The translations under genes were made by a program, and so were the position numbers. From Campanula takesimana (lineage: Eukaryota; Streptophyta; Magnoliopsida; Asterales; Campanulaceae): 64,000 nucleotides of DNA. Shown one piece after another: positions 1 through 10,056 of this stretch (the stretch's first letter is position 1; each line of letters starts with the position of its first letter). The stretch is taken from the NCBI GenBank assembly GCA_026119855.1, contig JAOWBW010000144.1, positions 1,614,180 to 1,678,179 on the forward strand. The letters are read 5' to 3'. A model generated the notes under the pieces. It was given only the letters and a program-made list of their open reading frames with translations, was not told the DNA's origin and did not search any database.

Positions 1-1429
1 TTTAGCATTTGATCTTGGTGGAGACTTGAAGCTTGATCACGGAGAAAGCAAGAACACGAACTTCGAAGATGATAAGCTTCACCCTCTAGCGGTATCCACA
101 CCTCGAACGAATATCAAGAGAACTTGATCTTGGTTGCTAGACTAAAATTATGAAACACACTTTCACAATTATATTGACTATATGGAATTATGAATTCTTG
201 ATCTTAAATTCCAAATCACTAATCAAGAATATTGTTCTCTCAATGAACTAGGTTACTTTTTCTTAATGGCTGGTGAAAAAGACTTTATATAGGTCCTCGT
301 CCTTAACCCTTAAGGACCTAGGATTCCTAAATCCCGTCACCCAATTAAGGAAACAACTTTCTGTACAAGCAGCACTGACACGGTCGTGCCCTAAAACTGG
401 CACGGTCGTGCCAATGGTTACGAGCCTGGCATCCCTTTTCTGATTATTGGCACGGCCGTGCTTTATAATTGGCACGGCCGTGCCTAGCACGGTCGTGCTT
501 CATAACCAGCACGGTCGTGCCAAAGGGGTCGAGCCATCCGACCCACCTGCCGATTATTGGCACGGTCGTGCTCAATAATCAGCACGGTCGTGCCAGTCCA
601 GAAAGACTCATATTTTCCATAATTCCAATTCAGTCCTTTAGGATTCGTTCTATTTATGTGTGACCCTCTAGGATTACACTATGTTGGCAATGAGTCCAAA
701 CATGAACCCATAAGATATGATTAGGTTCTAGCAAACTGTCATACCTACCCAAATAGTGTAACTAGATACAAGTTCGCATTCCTTTTAGAACATGTCACAA
801 TCCTTTTGTCCATGATGTCATTGAACACAAGTCATGGTCAATAAGTCAACTTGAATTGTTCAATACTTTCTCGATTCCGAATATGTTGATAATCCAAATG
901 AAACTGATCCAATCAATTCATTTGAGTCTGACTGAACATTTTCATCAACATCATTCCTACGAGAGACCCAAGCTTGACATCTCTCTGAAGATGGACAAAT
1001 CCATATAAGCTTATTATTCTTCCCTACATGAATCCGATTATGCCAATCATACCCTTTATAACTACCCGGTTAAAGGTAGTGTTTGAATATGTCAAACATA
1101 ATGTTCATCAAGTGGAAGACCATAATAACTTCATGTCTAAGGATTTAAATGACATAACTAATATGAGATATATGTATGACATTGACCATGACATAAATCT
1201 TATAGAGCGGGTCATGTCCAGTACCTTGTTCTAAACAAGTACCCATAAATCTAAAATGATCATCCCATGATCATTTAGCCTTTATGCTAGTGCTTAAAAA
1301 GTACTAGGGACAGAGATTATTATAAGTAAACATGAACAACAATAATAATCAAAACATCTCTTTATTAATATGAATAAATGATAACAATTACATCGTTTAA
1401 TAAACGTTCCTAGGGCACCAACACTAACA
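1..1429 (-). repeat. Copia-1 3' LTR (partial, cut by window start)
   Basis: Reverse-strand LTR of a Ty1/Copia element. The inner boundary is the TGTTAGTGTTGG start (minus strand) next to a purine-rich tract. The sequence parallels the two complete Copia-2 LTRs in order: promoter words, the conserved block around 700-1230 and the start region. About 140 bp of the far end lies outside the window. A minus-strand TATA box (CTATATAAAG) is at 284-293. The 68-residue ORF at 1028-1234 is LTR sequence, not a gene. Confidence 0.9.
379..593 (-). promoter_or_regulatory. Eight-copy palindrome ladder GCACGGYCGTGC in Copia-1 U3
   Basis: Eight copies of a 12-bp palindrome (GCACGGCCGTGC or its T variant; the first has A for the leading G). 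Cores start at 378, 400, 450, 472, 487, 509, 560 and 582, giving spacings 22-50-22-15-22-51-22: two four-site cassettes. The ladder is about 85 bp upstream of the minus-strand TATA box. The sequence between the sites is ordinary. A regulatory role is inferred. Confidence 0.7.
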
Positions 1430-1440
1430 ATCTCCCACAT
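1430..1440 (-). other. Copia-1 polypurine tract
   Basis: Read on the minus strand this is ATGTGGGAGAT, directly before the LTR start TGTTAG. It matches in place and sequence the AGTGGGAGAT tract before the Copia-2 3' LTR. It is the expected plus-strand primer site. Confidence 0.8.
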
Positions 1441-1443
1441 GCC

Positions 1444-2103
1444 CTAGGCCCAATCTCCCATGTATCTAATACCCATGGACCTAACATGACCATCATGTTT
1501 AGCTTGTGGAAGTCCCTTTGTTAGCGGGTCCGCAACATTGTCATCAGTTGGTACTCTGCATATATTTACGTCTCCCCTATCAATGATTTCTCGAATGATA
1601 TGAAAACGCCTAAGTATGTGTATGGATTTCTGATGTTCCCTTGGTTCCTTTGCTTGAGCAATAGCACCATTATTATCACAATAAAGGTCTATTGGATTAG
1701 CAATACTAGGAACCACTTCAAGTTCACCAATGAACTTTTTAATCCAAACAGCTTCCTTTGCAGCATCTGATGCAGCAATATACTCAGCTTCAGTTGTAGA
1801 ATCAGCGGTTGTACTCTGCTTGTAACTCTTCCAGCTTACAGCTCCACCATTTAACATAAACACAAAACCCGATTGCGATCGACTATCATCTCTGTCAGTT
1901 TGGAAGCTTGCATCCGTGTAACCATTTATAACGAGATCATCTTCCATTCCTCCATAGATCAAAAACGAATCTTTAGTCCTTCTCAAGTACTTAAGAACCG
2001 CTTTTACAGCAATCCAGTGATTTTCACCGGGGTCGGATTGATATCTACTTGTCATGCTCAAAGCATAAGATACATCTGGCCTAGTACATATCATGGCATA
2101 CAT
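1444..2103 (-). pseudogene. Copia-1 pol C-terminus (RNase H)
   Basis: A 219-residue minus-strand frame ending in a stop next to the PPT. It holds the Copia RNase H signature: RPDVSYALS, the SQSGFVFMLNGGAVSWKS block, TEAEYIAASDAAKEAVW, and the terminal DNNGAIAQAKEP and VADPLTKGLPQ motifs. It is close to residues at the end of Copia-2 pol. The frame starts abruptly because Tat element A entered the gene at 2104-2108; the upstream part resumes at 14814. It is an internal piece of a polyprotein, so no independent start codon is expected. Confidence 0.93.
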
Positions 2104-2108
2104 GATGG

Positions 2109-3087
2109 TGTAGATACCCTGGGAGGGCCCACCGCTTGGCTAGGGCGGCGGAAGGATCCTAGGATGTCTAACTTGTTATAGATTTGTAGAGTCGCCACCT
2201 ATGTTTTAGAGGAACATAAGAAAAACCTAATATTTATAGCCTAAGTTTGATTACGAAAATAGAGATTCTTGTTATGAGGTTCGGGGGTTAGGTTACGAGA
2301 TGGGAAGTACTTAAACACCCATCTCGCCTGACTAATGTCGGACTTGCTTGATCAAAGTCTACATAAATAATAAAATGTTCTTCTTGTTCTTGATGATAAA
2401 AGGGGGTTTTTAAAAGGAGTTTTGGAATGTAGGGAGATGACTCCGTGACTAGCTTCAATGAAGTGAAGTAGTCTTTGGTGTCATGTCTCAAAAATGTTTG
2501 GGTGATTGCACTTTTGATTAAAGTAAAATAGGGAGAGGGGAGGTGAAGTAGAGGAGGAGAGAAAAGAATAGTCTCTTACCTATACTTCAAAAGACTTCAA
2601 AGACTTCTTCAAGAGGTTCTTGGGAAATATCTTGTAAGTATTTGTGTAGAGTTTTTGCTTAGTGATTAAAAATCTTCCTCCTTTTCAATGGTGAATTAGA
2701 GGGGTTTATATAGGTAAAATAGGTGTGTTTTTGGTGCCAAAATCAAGTCACAAAGATCAGTTTCCTGGGCAAATCCTGCTAAAAGGAGCAAGGGAGAGAT
2801 TCTTGGGCAGAAATCTATAACTGATACCCAGGTGTGCGCGCCTCCTACCTTGGTGGCGGAATGCGTGAGCCTCTGACCCCAAAGGGTGAAAGCGCGCGCC
2901 TTGGAGATGGAAAAAATGACAGAATGAACTAGAATATCAGCACTGTTATTCAGTTTGGTCCCTGAACTTAACGAAGTCAGTCAGGAACTTAATGGAAGTA
3001 ACAAAAACTAACGAAAACACATATAAAGGGAGAAACACGAGATCAAATGTGCAATCGGAGTGAGCGGTCCAACGCGGGGTGTCTACA
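2109..3087 (-). repeat. Element A 3' LTR
   Basis: Bounded by TGTAGATACC and GGTGTCTACA (plus strand). It is near-identical to the other A LTR at 13833-14813. A minus-strand TATA (CTATATAAAC) is at 2704-2713. GC units at 2834, 2863 and 2892 lie about 120-190 bp upstream of it. A stem CGAGATGGG/CCCATCTCG is at 2296-2326 and a PBS-like GAGTCGCCA (reverse of TGGCGACTC) at 2189-2197. Confidence 0.95.
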
Positions 3088-3190
3088 GAGCCCCTCAGCG
3101 ACGTGGATTGCAAAGCAAAACACGTCGACGAAAGAACAAAACATCCGCCGAGGACATCACCAGGAAAAAAGCCAAGACTCGATGAAAACA
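3088..3190 (-). other. Conserved pre-LTR block with polypurine tract (A)
   Basis: On the minus strand the tract CTGAGGGGCTC abuts the 3' LTR. It is preceded by about 90 bp conserved in B (20239-20340) and F (45120-45211), including CGTCGACG and a CCGAGGACATC word in all three. The tract is the expected PPT. Conservation of the adjoining block suggests a further cis function, which is inferred. Confidence 0.75.
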
Positions 3191-3298
3191 AGAATCTTGA
3201 AATTACGAGAGATAGGAGTGCGCTCCCTGTGTGAGTGACTTTTGCTGATAGTAGGGGTGCGGTGATAGAAATCGGCCCACCGTGGTGAAATTTAGAGT

Positions 3299-3800
3299 CC
3301 GTATAGAGGACTTGGAGGGACTCGGGAGTCTGTCTGCCGATGTAGAGGGACTCGAAAGTCTGCCTACTTATGTAGGGGACTCGAAAGTCTGCCTGCTGAT
3401 GTAGAGGGACTCGAAAGTCTGCCTGCTGATGTAGAGGGACTCGAAAGTCTGCCTGCTGATGTAGAGGGACTCGGAAGTTTGCCTGCTAATGTAGAGGGAC
3501 ACGGAAGTCTGCCTGCTGATGTAGAAGGACTCGAAAGTCTGCCTGCTGATTTGGAGGGACTTGAGAGTCTGCCTACCGATGCAGAGGGACTCGGCAGTCT
3601 GCCTGCTGATGTAGAGGGACTCAAAAGTCTGCCTGCTGATTTAGAGGGACTCGAGAGTCTGCCTGCCAATGTAGAGGGACTCAGAAGTCTGCCTGCTAAT
3701 GTAGAGGGACTCGAAAGTCTGCCTGCTAATTTGGAGGGACTCAAGAGTCTGCCTGCCGATGTAGAGGGACTTGGAAGTCTGCCTATTGGTGAGTGCGCAT
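3299..3800. repeat. 30-bp minisatellite, about 16 copies (element A)
   Basis: Tandem unit of 30 bp built on GACTCGAAAGTCTGCCTGCT followed by GATGTAGAGG, with few substitutions between copies. Because the unit is a multiple of three and lacks stops, long frames run through on both strands (a 10-residue GLESLPADVE-like repeat on plus, SAGRLSSPST-like on minus). These look like by-products, not proteins. It lies between the PPT block and the antisense gene, the hypervariable place where Tat/Ogre elements are known to grow private satellites. Confidence 0.9.
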
Positions 3801-3814
3801 TTGTTGAGTAGACT

Positions 3815-4010
3815 TTGCTGATGAGGTGGTGATTTATTGGTTCACCGCGGACCAAATTTGCTGTTTTGAAGCTGTATTTTGATGTACGCTATCTGGAGTA
3901 GCACTTGCAGTTGACTTTTGTGAGGTGCGGGCACAGTTGACCGTGGACCGGGGAGATGAGGTTTTCCCTTTAGATAGGAAAATGTCAAGATCGACTTTGA
4001 CTTTTGCGAG
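3815..4010 (+). promoter_or_regulatory. Conserved W-box-rich block upstream of antisense gene (A)
   Basis: About 190 bp alignable by eye with 20825-21020 in element B: the words GGTTCACCGC, GGTGCGGGCACAGTTGACC and the AGGAAAATG stretch are kept. It contains several TTGAC cores (GTTGACTTT, GTTGACCGT, TTTGACTTT), the core of W-boxes bound by WRKY factors. It lies upstream of the plus-strand antisense gene. Promoter or enhancer function is inferred. Confidence 0.5.
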
Positions 4011-4242
4011 AGAGAGAAAGAAACACCCTACATTTTGGTGGGAGTTTCTATCTTATTTAAATTTAGACATGCCTTAGGGGCAGACCAAATCATTGTGTGC
4101 CAAACTGTGTGTTCGAGGGCAGAGATTGTTGTGGCTTTGATGAAGAATAATTATCTTGCATGCTTTTGGGAATGCTTGAGCTCCCTTCTTGTGTGATTTC
4201 CTTCTTTGACAAGGGCCTTTTGAGGCATTTCTGAAATGGGGC

Positions 4243-4373
4243 CCGGGCACCTCGGCTGGTGACTTCGAGACGCGCGCGCATCTCAAGTGGCTGATAGGAG
4301 GCGCGCACTTCTGGGGAGCGAGTTTCAGGGCTTGACATTTGCTGGCCAAAAGATCCTCAACAGCTATAATATC
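4243..4373 (+). promoter_or_regulatory. Candidate antisense promoter of A: GC cassette plus TATA-like box
   Basis: Three GC units start at about 4243, 4272 and 4301, exactly 29 bp apart, the same pitch as in the Tat LTRs. A TATA-like GCTATAATATC is at about 4361-4371, 60 bp further on and 100 bp before the antisense ATG at 4467. The matching layout (cassette then TATA) before LTR transcription starts is the reason for the call. Confidence 0.55.
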
Positions 4374-4466
4374 AGCCTCTGTTCGAACACATTCTTCCAA
4401 CAGCTCTTTTCTGCCATTTTTGAATACTCTTTTCTTGCTTAACTTTGCTTGCAATCCACACTTTCC

Positions 4467-5866
4467 ATGGCCTTCAATTCTTTTGTTCTTGATACCAAGG
4501 TTGTCGGTGAGTATGAGAAGGATTTATCAACCTTTGTTTACTCTTTCAAGACCTACCCCAAGAAGGCTTTTGTGAAGGATTTTGGGCTCCGAATTCTTTT
4601 CACGCTTCGGACCTTAAAGCCGGATTGGGACTTTTTGATGGCTACTGCAGCCTTTTGGGATTGTGACAGTCACACTTTCAACTTTTCGGCGAATGAAATG
4701 GTACCGATGTTGATGATTTTGGTGCCATTCTCGGTATGCCTTTGGCGGGTCATATTTCCATCCCTAAATACCATAGAGGTGTGATCGATTCTTGGTTCGA
4801 CTTGCTGAACCTCCATATCGGAGATGTGAAAAAGATGTTGCATGGTACCGTGGTAGATATAACCGAGCTGCCGATGTTTTTCAGCTTGCATTCGGAGGAC
4901 ATGGCGGTTAAGTCTCTCAAGAGGAATGCCATGGCAACTTGTCTTTTCAGCGAGGTTCTTTTCGTGACCCCATTCGGGACGGCAGATGCGCAGTTAGCTG
5001 AGATTATCTTGCAGGACAAAGAGCAACAATTTAGTATAATCCCTCTTATAGTGGGGGAGACCCTGCACGGCCTTGATGAGTTGCATCGAACGGGTGATAT
5101 GTGTCGGGGAAGCCCCTTGCTTCTGACCATATGGCTCCGGGAACACTTCAGGGTTTATTCTTCGGAGGATGACTTGTCTCATTTTGCTGTTCACAGGAGA
5201 AAATTGCTGATTCGGGATTTGTTTGAAGACGGTTGGAAGAAGTTCTTTGCATCTCGGGTATCGGCTGACATTGAGTGGTGTCCTCCCTCTTGGGGTATTC
5301 GTCCTTTTGTGGAGTGGACTTTGGGTTTTGGACATGTGGTCCTTCCTGGCCTTAGGGATTCCTCGTTTTATCAGCCGGAGCGGGTTCTGAGGCAGTTCGG
5401 CCGTCAGCAGATAATTCCCTTCCCTAGGAGTGGGGTGCTTCGTCCTGTCTCGTATATGGGATCGGATTTTTCGAGAGAGCTCCAATCGGCTTGGGGCGGT
5501 GACCGTCATCGGTGGGCTTCCGTTCCTCCTTATCGGGGTAGTATTTCTCTTCCTGAGAGTTACTTGGACTATTTGTTTGGCACCCTCTGCCATGGCATCA
5601 CTTGGGTAGACACTCTTCGGGATGATTTGTTGGGAAAGGATTTTGAGCCTAGCAGTGCTTTAAGGTATAAGGAAGCTGCTGCTGATTCGAATAACATTCT
5701 AGCCGACCCTTTTGGAACTCCCGTGGATAACTTTTATGCTCAGAGGCGTTCTGTTGCGCAGAAGGTTTCGGTCCATCTTAGCGTTCCTAGAACTCCCAAG
5801 AAGAGTAGGATTGAGAGTCGTTCGGGTGGCCTTTCGAAGGCTAAGAAGAAATTAAATTTTTCCTAG
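4467..5866 (+). pseudogene. Antisense plant mobile domain (PMD)-like ORF of element A
   Basis: Plus-strand gene inside a minus-strand retroelement, converging on pol. The first frame runs from ATG 4467 (MAFNSFVLDTKVV) to about 4710 and carries the FWDCDSHTFNFSANEM motif, the PMD (aminotransferase-like plant mobile domain) hallmark. The protein then continues in another frame (from about 4712, reading DDFGAILGMPLAGH) to the stop at 5864-5866, so there is one frameshift near 4705-4712. The C-terminus is basic (TPKKSRIE, SKAKKKLN), possibly nuclear targeting. No intron-like gap was needed. PMD proteins occur in host MAIN/MAIL genes and in transposons; the function here is unknown. Extra antisense ORFs are an established Tat trait. 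The fold assignment rests on motif reading only. Confidence 0.7.
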
Positions 5867-6097
5867 TACCCCAAGATTGCAATTAATAGACCACTTTTTA
5901 GGATTTTAATGTTTTTATGTCTTTTATTGCTCAACATATCCGTTGTAATGGCAAGAATGATTTGAGAGATGAATAAAAATTTCACTTTGTTATGACATGA
6001 TTGGGTAAAATTTATTGTTTTAGACCGCACCCGAAGGTTACCTATGTTCCTCTCGTAGAGAGGCTCAGGTCTCCGTAGTTCAAACAAATGAAGACCA

Positions 6098-6244
6098 TTT
6101 TTTTTTTTTTTTGTGCATCCTGTTTTTTGCCTAGACCGCCCTTTCAGGTTTTCAATCTAGCGGGCTTCTTTTTTGCACTTGCTCTAATTTTTGCCTAGCC
6201 CGACCTTGCGGGTTTTCAACCTAGCGAACGTTTTTTTTTTTTTT
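6098..6244. other. Post-pol paired hairpins between converging genes (A)
   Basis: Two related imperfect hairpins separated and flanked by T-runs. Copy 1 (6113-6178) has outer arms GTGCA/TGCAC and inner arms CTAGA/TCTAG around GCCC...TTTC. Copy 2 (6175-6230) keeps CTAG/CTAG and CCCG/CGGG. Homologous pairs sit at 41263-41312, 41910-41977, 56657-56724 and 56746-56813 with different but complementary outer arms. They lie between the integrase stop (minus) and the antisense stop (plus), suggesting a shared 3'-end or terminator-like role. Confidence 0.65.
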
Positions 6245-6259
6245 AATGGTCTTTATTTG

Positions 6260-7450
6260 TTAAGCGTAGAACTTCTTGAGCTTGTCGAGGTTGACCTCCT
6301 TTGGCAATTGATCACCATCCAAATCTACGAGTCGGACTGTACCGCTGCTTAATATCTTCTTGACCACGTAAGGACCGATCCATCGAGGTCCCCACTTCCC
6401 AAGGGGATTCATGGCATTGGGAGGATGTTGTCTTAGGACTAATTCTCCCACTTTGATATTCCGAGGCTTCACCTTTTTGTTGAAAGCCTTTGCCAATCTT
6501 TGTTGATAAGCCCTTGTGCGTTCAGACGCTTTTAACCTCTTTTCGTCGAGTAGGGCTAGTTGATCGTACCGACTTTGCATCCAATCAACCTCATTGACTT
6601 GGTTCTCGAGTAAGACTCGTAGAGAAGGAACCTCGAGTTCGACTGGGAGTACGGCTTCAGAACCGTAAACTAATGAGTACGGAGTTTCTCCCATTGCTGA
6701 CCGTATTGATGTGCGGTAGCCCCACAATGATAGTGGTAATTTCTCGGGCCAATCCCTTCCTGTTGAAGCCATTTTCTGTATGATGACCTCGATTGTCTTA
6801 TTTGCTGCTTCGACCGCTCCATTTGCTTGGGGACGGTATGGGGATGACTTGTGCTTGGTAATCTTGTAGTTAACCAAGAGTGCACCCATTTCTTTCTCGA
6901 AGAGAGAGCCATTGTCGGAGATGATCTCATGTGGAATACCATATCGGCACATGATGTTGTTCTTCACGAATTCGGCCACTTTCTTGGCGTCGAGAACTCG
7001 GTAAGCTTGTGCTTCGACCCATTTTGTGAAATAATCCATGGCCAAAAGGATGAATGACAGTCCATTGCTTCCCATAAGGTGGACTTTGCCGATGATATCT
7101 ATGCCCCAACAAGGGAATGGCCAAGGTGTGGTCATGTTGTACAATTGGGAAGGTGGAGCATGTTGCAGATTAGCATGGAACTGGCACTTGGCACATTTTT
7201 TGACTTTCTCGATGCAGTCTCGTTCCATTGTAGTCTAATAGTAACCAATAAGGAGTATTTTCTTGGCTAATATAATCCCATTCATGTGGGGTCCACACTT
7301 GCCTTCGTAGACTTCATGCATGATTTCTTGAGCTTCGGTCTCATTTGCACATAAGAGATTGATCCCTTGATGATGTCTTTTGTAGACTCAGTTCCCAATC
7401 AATACATATCTGGCGGCCATCTTTTGTAGTGCTATTCGAGTCTTCCCATT
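6260..7450 (-). pseudogene. Element A integrase
   Basis: Minus-strand integrase. The open 322-residue part (6260-7228) begins inside the zinc-binding region (CAKCQFHANL) and carries the DDE core: GIDIIGK with the first D, ISDNGS with the second, and AVEAANK with E. The C-terminal domain includes GPRWIGPYVVKK and the terminal PKEVNLDKLKKFYA. No chromodomain follows, as expected for Tat. Directly upstream the frame is cut by a TAG where element C has TGG (GYYWTT), near 7238, so the HHCC half (about 7240-7450) is separated. Domain order and residues otherwise match element C. Confidence 0.93.
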
Positions 7451-7485
7451 GCTGTTCTCGGGAAAGGTGCCGTTGTTGAGAAAAT

Positions 7486-8151
7486 TCAGGATGTCCGTGT
7501 ACCATGGGGGTTATCTTGGACTTCATTGATCTCAATACTCATGCAGTATGCCAGACTAGTCCTTCTTGAAATTTTGCTGAATTCAAGGCGGATTGCAATT
7601 GGAGTGTAGATGTCCTTTGGATCGACAAGCAACATTCCTATCCCATAACCATGTTTATTGGTGGCGCCATCGAAAAAGAGTTGCCACTTATTTTCCTCGG
7701 TTGTAGTGCAAACCAAGTGCTCGTCGGGAAACTGTAAGTCTTCCCCCTTCACTTCGTCAAACGGAAATTCAGCAAGCTGATCACTGAACACTTTCCCCCT
7801 GATGGATTTGAGTGTGACGTAAGTGATATCATAGCCGGCAAGCATGAAGTACCACTTGGCTATCCTTGTTGACATGAAAGGCTTCTTAAAGATGTAGCGG
7901 AGTGGGTCCACTAGCTTGATTGGAAAGGCTTCCATGTAATGTTTGAGCTTTTGAGTAACCCAAACCAGTGCTGCACATGACTTCTCCAAGACGGAGTAGT
8001 TCTTTTCGCCTCCTTGAAATCGGCGACTGACAAAATAAATGGCATTCTCCTTTGTGGAGTCTCGTTGCTCTTGTGCTAGCATAGCCCCAAGGGCTTCATC
8101 GTTCACTGTGAGATAGAGCAAGAGAGGCTTCTCCTTGTGAGGTGGAACCAA
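7486..8151 (-). pseudogene. Element A RNase H and truncated second (archaeal-type) RNase H
   Basis: Begins with the Ty3-type RNase H (LYLTVNDEALGAMLAQ, YFVSRRFQGGEKNYSVLEK, the KHYMEAFPIKL segment), followed by the second Tat-specific RNase H starting at WQLFFDGATNKHGYGIGM. After AIRLEF the frame jumps to SKISRRTS. Element C has about 85 further residues here, including EATNNIAEYEA and GDSLILINQ, so A has an in-frame deletion of roughly 270 bp that removes most catalytic residues of the second RNase H. It is in a different frame from the RT. Confidence 0.9.
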
Positions 8152-9370
8152 GACTGGGGGGCAAGTAATGCTTCACTTGGTCGAAAGCTTCTTGGCAAGC
8201 GTCGGTCCATTCTAGAGCCACATTCTTCTTGAGTAGCTTGAAGATTGGCTCACACATGGAAGTAAGTTGGTGCACAAACCGACTGATGTACTGGAGTCTG
8301 CCCATGAATCCTTTTATTTCTTTCTGTGTCTTGGGAGGAGGCATGTCAATGATTGCCTTGATTTTTGAGGGATCTGCTTCAATTCCCCTTTCGGTAACCA
8401 TGTAGCCAAGAACTTTGCCTCGGATAACCCCAAAAGTGCACTTTGCGGGATTGAGCCTCGTCTTGTGTTGACGAAGCCTTTCAAAGAACTTGCGGAGATC
8501 GATAAAGTGTTGACCATCGGTCCCTTTGGAATGTATGATCATGTCGTCTACATAGACCTCGACCTCTTTGTGAATCATATCATGGAACAATTCTGTCACG
8601 GCCCTTTGATAAGTAGACCCAGCGTTCCTTAACCCGAACGACATAACTATGTAGCAAAAGGTTCCCCACGGTGTTGTGAAAGCAGTCTTGTGTTGATCCT
8701 CCTCGGCCATGAAAATCTGATTGTACCCAACGAACCCGTCCACAAATGAGCGGACCTCGTAGGCGGCAGTGGAATCAACGAGCATATCGATGTTGGGTAG
8801 TGGAAAGTCATCCTTTGGAGAAGCTTTGTTCAAATCCCGGAAATCCACACAAACACGGACCTTGCCGTTAGCTTTTCTGACTGTCACGACGTTAGCAAGC
8901 CATGTTGGATACTCAATGACTTTGATGAAACCCACACTGATAAGCTTCTCTATCTCTTCTTTGACTTGTAGAGACCATTCTGGCTTGATCTTTCTGAGTT
9001 TCTGCTTTGTCGGCTTAGCATCCTCTCTAATCGGAATTCTGTGCTCAGCGACCTTTTTGTCTAAACCCGGCATGTCTTTGTATGACCATGCAAATACATC
9101 CACGAACTCCTTGAGCAGTGAAGTCAATCTGTCTTTCTCTTCTCCTTTGAAGAAGCTTCCGATCTTGGTTTCTTTTGGCTTTTCGTCGGTACCCAGATTA
9201 ACAACATGCAGTTCTTCGTCATCCCCTGGACTATTTTCACCACGACTACGGACCTGTTGAGCAAGTTCATTTAAGTATGTTGTGTTTTCGTGGTCTATTT
9301 CATCATTATTTGAATCGTTATTAACTGGTTCATTAGATTCATTCGTTATTAACTGGTTCATTAGATTCAT
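8096..9370 (-). pseudogene. Element A reverse transcriptase
   Basis: A 424-residue minus-strand frame covering the whole Ty3/Gypsy RT: the KQKLRKIKPEW entry, WLANVVTVRKANGKVRVCVDFRDLN, DDFPLPNIDMLVDSTA, the fingers/palm segment TAFTTPWGTFCY, MSFGLRNAGSTYQR and the catalytic VYVDDMIIHS. It continues through the thumb and connection to CEPIFKLLKKN and TDACQEAFDQVKHYL, then leaves frame. VDGFVGYNQ replaces the more usual MDGFSGYNQ in element C-like copies. Frame changes at both ends mark it as decayed. Confidence 0.95.
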
Positions 9371-10056
9371 TATTAGTTAATTCATCATTCATGATGTTTG
9401 CAATCTCGGGGTACTCAGAAAGATCAATTTTTTCATTAACAAAGAAAGGGAACACACGCTCGTCTATGGCCTCCATATCCTCTTGGGTGAGGATGTCGGA
9501 AACACTCTCGGACTTGAAAGTGAAAGTGAACAAGTCTTCCTTGGTAACCTTGCGCGGAATGCAACCCATCTTCTTGACCAAGAATTCCTCGGATACCACG
9601 GGCCCCTTTGTAGAAAACCAGTTGTTGATTGGCTTGAAGCTTGGCTGGATCTCGCTGATAGTTTCCCTTCTCGTGTCGGTGTCGTAGATGGCATTTACTT
9701 GGCACTCACCCATGATGGCGAGTTCTTCGAACATGGAGGCTAGATCCGTCGATTCCTCCCCCCACGGTAATCTCTGTTTCGGACTCTATGCTCACTTTCT
9801 TCCCCCACCACTCTCTGGGCGACATAGGAGTTGGTTCCTCTTCAGATTTCTGAATCTCGCAGTCGGATAAGATTTCAAGACCGGGCTTTCTGATGCCTTT
9901 GTTGTTGACCCATAGCTCGGGAAAGATCATGTACGGGATGTCTTCCCCTTGACGGACAAAGTAGCCATTCAGTGTCTTGCGGTAAGGCCTTAAATTGGGA
10001 ATCTCATAATGACGGCCTTCCCTTCGAGCGCGGGCCTTTTCATTCTTGACGGATTG
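9339..10056 (-). pseudogene. Element A protease-RT spacer
   Basis: Two minus-strand frames (about 10056-9706 and 9734-9339) linked by a frameshift near 9735. They carry GYFVRQGED, ISEIQPSFKPINNWF, KGPVVSEEFL and an acidic, Asn-rich tail (NNESNEPVNNE) before the RT. The same spacer is in element C (51885-52457). No catalytic motif was recognised; this is the variable linker typical of Tat polyproteins. The Asn-rich end contains a short duplication (NESNEPVNN repeated across the junction). Confidence 0.8.

Noticed and set aside
2831..2900. CpG island of a host gene
   Set aside because: The GC-rich words are confined to about 70-bp cassettes in otherwise AT-rich LTRs and recur in every Tat LTR.
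3364..3855. 163-codon Ser/Pro-rich minus ORF and 110-codon plus ORF
   Set aside because: Both are translations of the 30-bp repeat on opposite strands.
8769..9260. 163-codon plus-strand ORF opposite RT (also 51293-51769)
   Set aside because: Shadow of the RT coding strand in elements A and C, with no upstream promoter cassette.
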